From Alphaproteobacteria bacterium (GTDB taxonomy: Bacteria > Pseudomonadota > Alphaproteobacteria > Micropepsales > Micropepsaceae): a stretch of DNA of 7,071 nucleotides. The position numbers and the translations under genes are program-made. Under the pieces are notes generated by a model that worked only from the letters and a program-made list of their open reading frames with translations, did not search any database and was not told the DNA's origin. The stretch lies in contig JAPLPI010000372.1 in assembly GCA_026400305.1 (NCBI GenBank), positions 1-7,071 on the forward strand. Reading direction: 5' to 3'. The number at the start of each line of letters is the position of its first letter. Positions within the stretch are counted from its first letter, which is position 1. Shown piece by piece: positions 1 through 6,458 of the stretch.

Positions 1-449
1 CCTATGCCTTTGACGGTGACCTGGAAGGTTTTTCTGTGTTCCTGAACGGGTCACTCGGATCTGGCAAGACGGGTGGAAAATGGCTCAAGCAGATCCCGAT
101 GTGGACTTCGGCCCAAGGCATTTTCTATAAGCGTGGTGCGTGGAAGGTCTCTCTGATTGATAAGATCGTCGGTCAGCAATATTCCGATGCCTCCAACAGC
201 AATTTCTATAAGCTGGGCGCCTATTCCAACATGGATTTAAAGGGCAGCTATAGCTGGGATGCGCTGGAGTTCGGCCTGGGCGTCTCCAATGTGTTGAATT
301 CCCGCAGCATCGGTGCCGTCAGCGCTGTCGATAAGTCGCCAATTGGTGGCAGCAGGGTAGACGACATCTTCAGTCGTGGCGGCAGCCTGGACACCTATTC
401 ATTCCAGCCCTCGCGTGGCGTCCAATTCACAGTCAAGGCGAGGTTCTAA
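1..449 (+). CDS. TonB-dependent outer-membrane receptor, C-terminal part (5' end outside window)
   Basis: The reading frame is open from the left edge (first full codon at base 3) to TAA at 447-449, so about 148 C-terminal residues are visible and the plug domain and most of the barrel lie upstream. The sequence alternates aromatic and polar residues as in transmembrane beta-strands. It contains a GLGVSNVLNSRS stretch like the NLFD-type segment before the last strands of TonB receptors, a YSFQPSRGVQFTVKARF ending, and a C-terminal Phe, the usual signal for barrel insertion by the BAM complex. Such receptors import siderophores, metal chelates, cobalamin, sugars or other scarce ligands using TonB-ExbBD energy; the ligand cannot be told from this fragment. 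An internal GTG at 36 is not a plausible start because the frame and barrel character continue upstream. The stop is 3 bases from the phosphatase start, so the two are probably co-transcribed. The segment is less GC-rich than the pump genes, partly because barrels use many Tyr, Asn, Lys and Phe codons. Confidence 0.85.
   Translation, partial: YAFDGDLEGFSVFLNGSLGSGKTGGKWLKQIPMWTSAQGIFYKRGAWKVSLIDKIVGQQYSDASNSNFYKLGAYSNMDLKGSYSWDALEFGLGVSNVLNSRSIGAVSAVDKSPIGGSRVDDIFSRGGSLDTYSFQPSRGVQFTVKARF
435..443 (+). promoter_or_regulatory. Ribosome binding site supporting the TTG start at 453
   Basis: AAGGCGAGG lies inside the last codons of the receptor gene and ends 9 bases before TTG 453. It is the only purine-rich Shine-Dalgarno-like stretch at a usable distance, and a start at 453 gives a complete signal peptide, so it favours TTG 453 over any later start. 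Confidence 0.45.
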
Positions 450-452
450 GGG

Positions 453-1094
453 TTGGTCACGCGATACGGACTTCTTGTTTGTGCCAGCCTGATATTGGGC
501 TCTGCCACGGCCCAGGCTGGACTATTGGCACCGGTTGAATTCGCCGCCGGACACTACCTGCCGCCCCCACCTGACGCGGCCACCACGGCGCGTGAGATGG
601 ACGAACTGCGTGCCATTGCCGCCCGCAGCACAGCCGAGGCCCGTGCCGTAGCCAAAAAAGACGCCGAGAACGAAACGCCCACAATCTTCAATGATGCGGT
701 TGGATTTGATCTCGCCGCCAGTCCTCAGACGTTCAAACTTCTCTCCCTAGTGGGAGAGGAGGAGGAAGATGACGCCAAGGGAGCCAAGGCATATTTCCAC
801 CGCGACCGGCCTTACGCAGCGGAGCCTTCGATCAAGACTTGCACCCCGGTTAAGCCGGGCAAGGCGGCTAATTCCTACCCCAGCGGCCATGCCACCCGTG
901 CTTTCTCAATGGGCGTTGTGCTGGCAAGCCTGATGCCTGCCAAGTCCCAAGAAATTCTGGCGCGCGCGGCGCAATATTCCGAACGCCGGCTGGTCTGCGG
1001 CGTCCACTATCGCAGCGATATCGTCGCAGGGACCGATCTGGGGCGCAAGGTCGCCGAGAAGGCCATTGAGCGGGTCAAGAGCGACACTGAATAA
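453..1094 (+). CDS. Secreted PAP2-superfamily acid phosphatase (class A non-specific type)
   Basis: This predicted 213-residue protein should remove phosphate from small phosphomonoesters in the periplasm. Residues 1-22 form a signal peptide (Arg-4, hydrophobic core, cleavage after AQA-22). The three PAP2/class A signature blocks are present in order: K112-x6-R119-P120, P143-S144-G145-H146 and R179-x5-H185-x3-D189, with H185 the expected nucleophile and H146 and D189 the acid/base and supporting residues. The Ser that usually precedes the Arg of the third block is Arg-178 here. C130 and C182 could form a disulfide. The protein is somewhat shorter than typical PhoN/PhoC enzymes (about 250 residues), and an acidic run EEEEDD (102-107) lies just before the first motif. 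The start is TTG 453; a later start would lose the signal peptide. It sits 3 bases after the receptor gene and is followed by a strong hairpin. The physiological substrate is unknown; release of phosphate, or dephosphorylation of the receptor's ligand, is inference. Catalytic assignment is firm, specificity is not. Confidence 0.9.
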   Translation: MVTRYGLLVCASLILGSATAQAGLLAPVEFAAGHYLPPPPDAATTAREMDELRAIAARSTAEARAVAKKDAENETPTIFNDAVGFDLAASPQTFKLLSLVGEEEEDDAKGAKAYFHRDRPYAAEPSIKTCTPVKPGKAANSYPSGHATRAFSMGVVLASLMPAKSQEILARAAQYSERRLVCGVHYRSDIVAGTDLGRKVAEKAIERVKSDTE

Positions 1095-1116
1095 GAGCCG
1101 GACCACCGAAGGCATA

Positions 1117-1163
1117 GCGGCGCAGTATCCCGGATGGGTAGCCCATCCGGGATACTGTGCCGT
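1117..1163 (+). terminator. Long hairpin after the phosphatase gene, probable transcript end
   Basis: Bases 1123-1138 (CAGTATCCCGGATGGG) are perfectly complementary to 1142-1157 around a 3-base TAG loop. The stem extends outward through six further pairs (1117-1122 with 1158-1163), of which two are G-T. It begins 22 bases after the phosphatase stop. No T-run follows on the + strand (TAAAAAATG follows instead), and none is found reading outward on the - strand, so it is not a textbook intrinsic terminator. It could be a U-tract-less terminator, a 3' stabiliser of the receptor-phosphatase mRNA, or a member of a dispersed palindromic repeat family. The palindrome itself is directly visible; its role is inferred. 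Confidence 0.5.
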
Positions 1164-1300
1164 AAAAAATGCGCCAACACCGGCAGGGGGGCAAAATCAC
1201 AACACATGCTTTCAGTACGGATCTTGCCGAAGGTAGCGGTCAGCACCTCAAACACGGCTGAAAGTATGGCCTGGAAGGACCTGGGCACTAGCACGATCCG

Positions 1301-1340
1301 CTTTGTTCACTTGCAAAAATTGGAAAACTATTCCCATCAT
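1301..1340 (+). promoter_or_regulatory. AT-rich island, candidate promoter of the propeller-pump operon
   Basis: Only 13 of 40 bases are G/C in otherwise GC-rich DNA, and the island ends 61 bases before the ATG of the propeller gene. The best sigma70-like reading is TTGCAA (1311-1316) and CATCAT (1335-1340) with an 18-base spacer, each matching consensus at 4 of 6 positions. An alternative is TTGTTC (1303-1308) with AACTAT (1326-1331), which is poorer. The position is convincing, the exact boxes are not. Confidence 0.3.
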
Positions 1341-1390
1341 CGCGTTTGGGCGCGCATCTTGCCGCAATACCTTTCAAAGTGCGATCAAAC

Positions 1391-1396
1391 GGGAGG
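1391..1396 (+). promoter_or_regulatory. Ribosome binding site that fixes the start at 1402
   Basis: GGGAGG ends 5 bases before ATG 1402. The same frame is open further upstream to a TTG at 1303, but only the start at 1402 has a Shine-Dalgarno sequence and puts the signal peptide at the N-terminus, so 1402 is chosen. Confidence 0.8.
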
Positions 1397-1401
1397 CTGC
1401 A

Positions 1402-2421
1402 ATGACCTCATGCAATTGGAAAATCGGGGCTGCGCTTTGCGCTCTGCTGACTTTGCCGGCGGCTGCGGCGCCGGCGGGCTATCACGTGAAAACCAACTTC
1501 ACCCTGGGCGGTGATGGCGGCTGGGACTATATCAATCGTGATCCGGCCAGCGGCAATCTGTTCATCACCCGCGGCAGCCATGTGATGGTGGTGGATGCCA
1601 CCAGCGGAAAGCTGCTGGGCGATATTCCCAACCTGATGGGCATTCACGGCACCGCCTTTGCCAACGGCAATGCCTATGTCAGCGAAGGCGGCGCCAACCG
1701 GATTGCGGTCGTCAATCCAAGGACCTTCACCAAGACTGGCGAAATTGCGGTCGGCGCACGGCCCGATACCATCCTCTATGATACCTTCGCGAAACGCCTC
1801 TTCACCTTCAATTCCACCAGCAAGGATGCCACGGCGGTTGATCCGGTCACCGGCAAGCCGGTCGGTTCGGTGCCGCTGGGCGGCAAGCCGGAGGCGGCGG
1901 TCAGCGACGAGGCCGGCACCATCTATGTCAATATCGAGGACACCAGTGAGTTGGTCGCGTTCGACACCAGGACCCTGGCGGTGAAAAAGCGCTATCCCCT
2001 TGCACCCTGCCAGGAGCCTTCGGGCATCGCGGCCGATCTGGCCCATGGCCGGGTCTTTTCCGGCTGCGACAACAAGATGATCGTGGTTACCGACATGAAG
2101 ACCGGCAAGGTGGTGGCCCAGATTCCCATCGGCGAAGGCGTCGACGCCAACCGTTTCGACCCCGCCACCGGGCTGGTGTTCAGTTCCAACGGCGAATCCG
2201 GCACCATGACCATTGCCCATGAGGACAGCCCTGATAAGTTCACGGTCCTGCAGAACCTCCCTACCGCGGAAGGCGCACGCACCATGGAACTGGACCCCAC
2301 AAGCCACAAGCTGTTCACCGTAACGGCGCAGCGCAAGCCCGGCAGGCCGACGGCCGACCGGCCCAATCCCCGGCCGGTGCCCGTGCCCGGCACTTTCCGG
2401 TTGATCGTCCTGGATCGCTGA
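1402..2421 (+). CDS. Secreted YncE-like (YVTN-type) beta-propeller protein
   Basis: The product is 339 residues. Residues 1-23 form a signal peptide (Lys-7, Leu/Ala core, Ala-rich cleavage region), so it acts in the periplasm or outside the cell. The rest is a series of propeller repeats of about 40 residues, each with a strand, a short Asp/Asn turn and a second strand: VVDATSGKLLGDIP (63-76), VVNPRTFTKTGEIAVG (103-118), AVDPVTGKPVGSVPLG (145-160), AFDTRTLAVKKRYPL (186-200) and VTDMKTGKVVAQIPIG (229-244), with further degenerate blades before and after. C203 and C222 could pair. A Pro/Arg-rich segment (about 311-330, with RPNPRPVPVPG) interrupts the last blade before a final strand at 332-338. 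Known relatives such as E. coli YncE have no settled enzyme activity; a binding or scaffold role is likely. The stop overlaps the adaptor start by one base (TGATG), so the two proteins are made from one message and it probably serves the pump. I see no catalytic motif. Confidence 0.85.
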   Translation: MTSCNWKIGAALCALLTLPAAAAPAGYHVKTNFTLGGDGGWDYINRDPASGNLFITRGSHVMVVDATSGKLLGDIPNLMGIHGTAFANGNAYVSEGGANRIAVVNPRTFTKTGEIAVGARPDTILYDTFAKRLFTFNSTSKDATAVDPVTGKPVGSVPLGGKPEAAVSDEAGTIYVNIEDTSELVAFDTRTLAVKKRYPLAPCQEPSGIAADLAHGRVFSGCDNKMIVVTDMKTGKVVAQIPIGEGVDANRFDPATGLVFSSNGESGTMTIAHEDSPDKFTVLQNLPTAEGARTMELDPTSHKLFTVTAQRKPGRPTADRPNPRPVPVPGTFRLIVLDR

Positions 2422-3368
2422 TGCGCGGCCGACACTGGATCGGATTTGCGGCGCTGCTGCTTCTTGCCGCTTGCGGCAAGCCCGCGGCCGACAAGCCGGC
2501 GGAAAAGGAAGCCGAGCCGCCGGGCCTGACCTTGAAGGCCGAAGAGGTCAAAAGCCTGGGCATCGCAACGGCGGCGGCCCAAACAGCGTCTTGGCGCCAG
2601 CAGATCAGCGGTTATGGCGTGGTGACGGCGCTGGATGCGATTGCCGTGAACGATGCGGAGGTCATGACCGCCCAGGCGGCGGCGGCGCAAAGTCAGGCTG
2701 CGGCGGCGCGCGCGCGCTCGCTTGGCACCGGCGAGGAAGCCGCTGTGTCGCGCGAAGTGGTGGAGGCCGCACAAAGCAAGGCGGCAGCCGATCAGGCGGC
2801 ATTGATGCTGGCACGGCGCAAGACCGACGCCGCTTTCGGGCACAATGCACCCTGGCATGACGCGGCCTCGCGGCAGGCGATCATGGCGCGGCTGGCCTCC
2901 GGCAGAAGCGTGCTGGTACGCGTCACGTTCCCGCTGGGCGCGCTGGGTGACACGCTTCCGGCCACGCTCCAGATCGCCCGGCTGGGCGCCAATCCCAAAA
3001 GCTGGACCACCAGCACGATCTGGGAAGCCCCGGCCGACAGCACATTTCCCGGGCGCGGCTTTTACGCGCTGCTGGACGGCAGCGATATGGCGCAGAACGA
3101 GCACGTCACCGCCACGGTGCCGGTCGGTGCCGCCCAGGCCGGCGTGACCGTGCCTGCGGCTGCGCTGATCTATGGCGACAATGAAGCCTGGGTCTATGTT
3201 CAGACCCAGCCGGAAACCTTCCTGAAAACCAGGATTGATATCGGCAAGCCGCTGGGCGGCGGCTACTTCGTGGCAGGCGGCATCCGGGCCGGCCAGCCTG
3301 TTGTGACCGGCGGGGCAGGCCTGCTGCTGGCGCGCGAGACCAATCCCAGTACCGAAGCCGAGGAATAA
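2421..3368 (+). CDS. Short RND efflux periplasmic adaptor (membrane fusion protein), lipoprotein
   Basis: The 315-residue product should join the inner-membrane RND pump to the outer-membrane factor. The N-terminus is a lipoprotein signal with lipobox L15-A16-A17-C18; Gly follows the Cys, so no Asp+2 retention signal is seen. Residues about 56-80 (ISGYGVVTALDAIAV) resemble the strand leading into the adaptor core. Residues about 80-138 are Ala/Gln/Arg-rich helix consistent with the alpha-hairpin. Residues about 160-235 read as the beta-barrel domain. Residues 244-305 (VPAAALIYG, AWVYV, IDIGKPLGG, GIRAGQPVVTGGAGLL) match the membrane-proximal end of CusB/CzcB-type adaptors. Usual RND adaptors are roughly 350-420 residues. 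Here the glycine-rich lipoyl half-motifs that flank the hairpin are not recognisable, which explains the short length. No strong Shine-Dalgarno precedes the ATG, so translation probably depends on coupling to the propeller gene, whose stop it overlaps. The pump gene follows after 3 bases. Family assignment is based mainly on the C-terminal half and context. Confidence 0.85.
   Translation: MRGRHWIGFAALLLLAACGKPAADKPAEKEAEPPGLTLKAEEVKSLGIATAAAQTASWRQQISGYGVVTALDAIAVNDAEVMTAQAAAAQSQAAAARARSLGTGEEAAVSREVVEAAQSKAAADQAALMLARRKTDAAFGHNAPWHDAASRQAIMARLASGRSVLVRVTFPLGALGDTLPATLQIARLGANPKSWTTSTIWEAPADSTFPGRGFYALLDGSDMAQNEHVTATVPVGAAQAGVTVPAAALIYGDNEAWVYVQTQPETFLKTRIDIGKPLGGGYFVAGGIRAGQPVVTGGAGLLLARETNPSTEAEE
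3360..3365 (+). promoter_or_regulatory. Ribosome binding site of the RND pump gene
   Basis: GAGGAA lies in the last codons of the adaptor gene and ends 6 bases before ATG 3372, giving the pump its own good initiation signal although it is tightly linked to the gene before it. Confidence 0.7.
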
Positions 3369-3371
3369 GCC

Positions 3372-6300
3372 ATGCGTTGGCTGGTGGACCTCTGTGTGCG
3401 CTTCGCCGGCAGCATTGCGACTCTCACATTGGTGGCGCTGGCGCTGGGTATCTGGGCGACGCAAAGCGCGCCGCTGGATGTGTTTCCCGAATTCGTGCCG
3501 TCCACCGTGGACATACAGACCGAGGCGCCGGGCTTCACCGCCCAGCAGGTCGAGCAGCTTGTCACCAAGCCGATTGAAAATGCCGTCAATGGCTCTCCGG
3601 GTCTTGCCACCATTCGCTCGGAATCCATTCCCGGCCTGTCGGTCATCACCGTGCAGTTTGCCGACAAGATCGATCTCTATAATGCGCGGCAGGGCATTGC
3701 GGAACATCTGAGCGAACTGGGCAGTGCGTTGCCGCTGGGCGTGGATACGCCGCGTCTTTCGCCGTTGACCTCCAGCACCATGGACCTGCTGAAGATCGGG
3801 CTGGTGTCGGACAAGCTCACACCCTTCGAACTGCGCGACCAGGCTGAGTGGGTGATGAAACCGGCGCTGCTGGCCGTGCCCGGCGTGGCGCATGTCCTGA
3901 TCTTCGGCGGCGCGGTGCGGGAAATTCATATCGAGCCCGATCTCAAGCGGATGACATCGTATGGCTTTACCCTGACCGAGCTGGCCGATGCCGCGCGCGG
4001 CGCCCTGGCGCTGAAGGGCGCCGGTTTTGTGGACCTGGTGCATCAGCGTGTGCTGATCCAGACCCCGGTGCCTTCGCCGGACACAGGCGCGATCGCCCGC
4101 GCGGTGCTGGGCGTTCGCGCCAACACCCCGGTCACGATCGGCGACATCGCCAAAGTCACCGAATCTCCCGCGCTGCGCTCCGGCGACGCGCTGGTGATGG
4201 GGCGGCCGGGCGTCATGTTGTCCTTGGCCAGCCAGTACAGCGCCAATACCATGGAAACCACCCGCGCGCTGGAAGCCACGCTGGCGCAGTTGTTACCGGC
4301 ACTGAAAGCGCAAGGCGTCACCGTCTATCCTGCCCTGCACAGGCCCGCCAACTTCGTCGAAAAAGCCCTGGGAAGCCTGGAACAGTCGCTGGTGATCGCC
4401 GCCATCCTGATCCTGGCGGTGCTGTATCTGTTACTGCGCGACTGGCGCTCGGCGCTGATCACCTTCCTGGCCATCCCGCTGTCGCTGCTGGCGGCAGTGG
4501 CGGTCCTGGACCATATGGGCCAGACCCTCAACACCATGACCCTGGGCGGTTTTGCCGTGGCGCTGGGCGTTCTGGTGGATGATGCCATCATCGGCATCGA
4601 GAATACCCTGCGGCGGCTGGGCGAGAACGCAAAGATGGCGCAGCCGCGCTCGCGCCTGGCGGTGATCCGCGACGCGACCCTCGAAGTCCGGGGGCCGGTG
4701 GTCTATGCCACCCTGGTCGTTATCGCCGTGTTCCTGCCCGAACTGTTTTCCACCAGCGTGCAGGGAAAGTTTGTCGGGCCGCTGGCGCTGGCCTTCATCC
4801 TGGCGGTGCTGGCCTCGCTGGGCGTGGCGCTGACCGCCGCCCCCGCCCTTTGTGCCCTGTTCCTCAAGGCCCGCGACCATCATGCCGATTTCGGCTGGAT
4901 CCGCTGGATCAGGGCCTGGCAGACCGGCGCCATCGATCGCGTCCATGGCAATTTCCGCGTGGTCGTCGCAGCGCTGGCGGTGCTGACAGTGATCGCGGCG
5001 GCGTCGCTGCCATTTTTGGGCGGCAGCTTCATGCCGGACTTCCGCGAAGGCCATTTCGTGATGCAGGTGTCCAGCTCCACCCCCGGCACCTCGCTGGACG
5101 AAATGCTGGCGGTGGGCAAGCGCATAAGCCGCGATGTGCTTGCGCTGCCCTATGTCGCCACCATTGAGCAGCAGGTGGGCCGCGCCGAGCTGGGAGAAGA
5201 CACATGGGGTCCACACCGCAGCGAATTCCATGTCGAGTTGAAAGCCGATGCCAGCGTGGACCAGACGGAGGCCGAGGATGCACTGCGGCAGATATTGGCG
5301 CGCTATCCCGGCTTGCAGACCGAAGTCGTCACCTTCCTGGGTGACCGCATCAGCGAAAGCCTGACCGGCGAGACCGCCGACATCGCCGTGAAGATTTTTG
5401 GCGACCAGCTGGATGCCCTGGATGGCGTCGCGCACCGCGTCACCGGGGCGCTGTCGGGCACGCCGGGCATTTCCGACCTGCAGTTCAAGGCCCAGAGCGG
5501 CACCCCGACATTCGCGCTGCACCTGGATTCCGCCGCGCTGGCCGCCAGCGGGTTGAAAGTACAGGACGTGCTGGACGCAGTGCAGACCAATTATGCCGGC
5601 GCGACGGTCGGCCAGACCTATGCCGGCATTCGCGCCGTCAATGTCACGCTCCTGTTGCCCGAAAACGCCCGCAACCGCCCTGAATTTCTGTCATCGCTGA
5701 TGATTGCCAGCCCGTTTGGTCCGGTGCCGCTGTCGCAGGTGGCGCGCATCGTGCCCACCCAGACGCGCTACACCGTGGCGCATGACGGCGGCCAGCGCTT
5801 TGTTTCTATCACCTTCAATGTCGTTGGACGCGGGCTGCAGGCCACGGTGGACGACGCCAAGGCAAAAGTCGCGGCCCTGAAGCTGCCGCCCGGCGTCTAT
5901 ACCGAATTCAGCGGCGCAGCCGCCGCCCAGACCGCCAGCCGAAATCAGCTCCTGCTCTATACCGTCTTCGCGCTGTTGCTGATCGGCATGATCCTGTTCA
6001 TCTGCTTTCACTGGCGCGCCAATACCTGGCTGGTGCTGGCCAACCTGCCATTCAGCCTGATCGGCAGTGTCGCGGCCATCGCACTGATGGGGTCCGGCCT
6101 GTCGGTGGGCGCCATGGTGGGGCTGGTGACAGTGTTCGGCGTCAGTGCCCGCAATGCCATCCTGCTGTTGGCCCATTACGAGCATCTGGTGGAGGTGGAG
6201 GGCGTGCCGTGGAACGCCGGCACGGTCTTGCGCGGTGCGCAGGAGCGGCTGGTGCCGATCCTGATGACCGCGGCTGTGACGGCGCTGGGCCTGATGCCAC

Positions 6301-6458
6301 TGGCGATCGGGCTTCATCAGCCCGGCCAGGAAATCGAGGGCCCCATGGCCGTGACGGTGCTGGGCGGCCTGCTCAGTTCCACCTTGCTGAACCTTGTGGT
6401 GCTGCCGGCGCTGGCCGAACGCTTCGGCGGGCCCAAGAGCGATGAGGTCGCGGCATGA
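3372..6458 (+). CDS. RND efflux pump, heavy-metal-efflux (CusA/CzcA-like) inner-membrane transporter
   Basis: The 1028-residue product has the normal length and layout of an RND pump: TM1 (about 12-30), first porter half (31-335), TM2-TM6 (about 338-498), a cytoplasmic link, TM7 (about 528-548), second porter half (550-855) and TM8-TM12 (about 858-1013). HME-type marks include DVFPEF (36-41), TEAPGFTAQQVEQLVTKPIE (50-69), GLSVITVQF (88-96), GGSFMPDFREG (550-560), IAVKIFG (671-677) and MTAAVTALGLMPLAIG (965-980). In TM4 the sequence is LVDDAIIGIEN (401-411): D403 and E410 match conserved acidic residues of CzcA, but the DFG aspartate is replaced (A397) and D404 is extra, as in AcrB-type DD pumps. 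TM10 carries GVSARNAILL (923-932), with R927 where AcrB has its key Lys. The three CusA substrate methionines have no obvious counterparts in my by-eye alignment. Proton-driven export is expected; the substrate is undetermined. The stop overlaps the next start by 4 bases (ATGA). Confidence 0.93.
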   Translation: MRWLVDLCVRFAGSIATLTLVALALGIWATQSAPLDVFPEFVPSTVDIQTEAPGFTAQQVEQLVTKPIENAVNGSPGLATIRSESIPGLSVITVQFADKIDLYNARQGIAEHLSELGSALPLGVDTPRLSPLTSSTMDLLKIGLVSDKLTPFELRDQAEWVMKPALLAVPGVAHVLIFGGAVREIHIEPDLKRMTSYGFTLTELADAARGALALKGAGFVDLVHQRVLIQTPVPSPDTGAIARAVLGVRANTPVTIGDIAKVTESPALRSGDALVMGRPGVMLSLASQYSANTMETTRALEATLAQLLPALKAQGVTVYPALHRPANFVEKALGSLEQSLVIAAILILAVLYLLLRDWRSALITFLAIPLSLLAAVAVLDHMGQTLNTMTLGGFAVALGVLVDDAIIGIENTLRRLGENAKMAQPRSRLAVIRDATLEVRGPVVYATLVVIAVFLPELFSTSVQGKFVGPLALAFILAVLASLGVALTAAPALCALFLKARDHHADFGWIRWIRAWQTGAIDRVHGNFRVVVAALAVLTVIAAASLPFLGGSFMPDFREGHFVMQVSSSTPGTSLDEMLAVGKRISRDVLALPYVATIEQQVGRAELGEDTWGPHRSEFHVELKADASVDQTEAEDALRQILARYPGLQTEVVTFLGDRISESLTGETADIAVKIFGDQLDALDGVAHRVTGALSGTPGISDLQFKAQSGTPTFALHLDSAALAASGLKVQDVLDAVQTNYAGATVGQTYAGIRAVNVTLLLPENARNRPEFLSSLMIASPFGPVPLSQVARIVPTQTRYTVAHDGGQRFVSITFNVVGRGLQATVDDAKAKVAALKLPPGVYTEFSGAAAAQTASRNQLLLYTVFALLLIGMILFICFHWRANTWLVLANLPFSLIGSVAAIALMGSGLSVGAMVGLVTVFGVSARNAILLLAHYEHLVEVEGVPWNAGTVLRGAQERLVPILMTAAVTALGLMPLAIGLHQPGQEIEGPMAVTVLGGLLSSTLLNLVVLPALAERFGGPKSDEVAA
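6444..6447 (+). promoter_or_regulatory. Ribosome binding site of the outer-membrane factor gene
   Basis: GAGG lies within the 3' end of the pump gene and ends 7 bases before ATG 6455. It supports this start, which also places the lipoprotein signal correctly. Confidence 0.5.

Larger units (their letters stand above)
1164..1401. other. Intergenic region without a convincing gene, leader of the propeller-pump operon
   Basis: I see no protein-coding gene here that I can support. Open frames crossing the region have no good ribosome site, no recognisable product, and overlap the real genes in other frames. The left part (1164-1300) has mixed composition; the right part contains the AT-rich island at 1301-1340 and then the ribosome site for the propeller gene at 1391. 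A 9-base word ATCTTGCCG occurs at 1221-1229 and again at 1356-1364. No tRNA, riboswitch or operator could be recognised by eye. Confidence 0.5.

Noticed and set aside
36..449. GTG at 36 as the start of a small independent protein
   Set aside because: The frame is open to the left edge and upstream residues are also barrel-like, so this is the tail of a receptor cut by the window.
1221..1364. Direct repeat ATCTTGCCG at 1221-1229 and 1356-1364
   Set aside because: Nine bases at 135-base distance is close to chance level and shows no wider similarity on either side, so no operator or target duplication is claimed.
1303..1401. Upstream extension of the propeller protein to a TTG at 1303
   Set aside because: It would put 33 residues before a good signal peptide and lacks a ribosome site, while ATG 1402 has GGGAGG at the right spacing.
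1134..1514. Open frame of 126 codons on the + strand starting in the hairpin loop region
   Set aside because: It starts inside the palindrome, runs into the propeller gene in another frame, and has no recognisable product.
1408..2307. Open frame of 299 codons on the - strand opposite the propeller gene
   Set aside because: It mirrors the propeller gene almost exactly and shows no family features; it is a shadow of biased codon use.
1992..4043. Very long open frame on the - strand (683 codons) opposite the propeller, adaptor and pump genes
   Set aside because: It lies wholly antisense to well-supported genes. Its product is a low-complexity Arg/Gly/His/Gln mix with no domain, as expected for the complement of GC-rich codons.
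4431..5522. Open frame of 363 codons on the - strand inside the pump gene
   Set aside because: It is antisense to the middle of the RND pump, has His/Gln/Gly-rich composition, no recognisable motif and no ribosome site that I can see.
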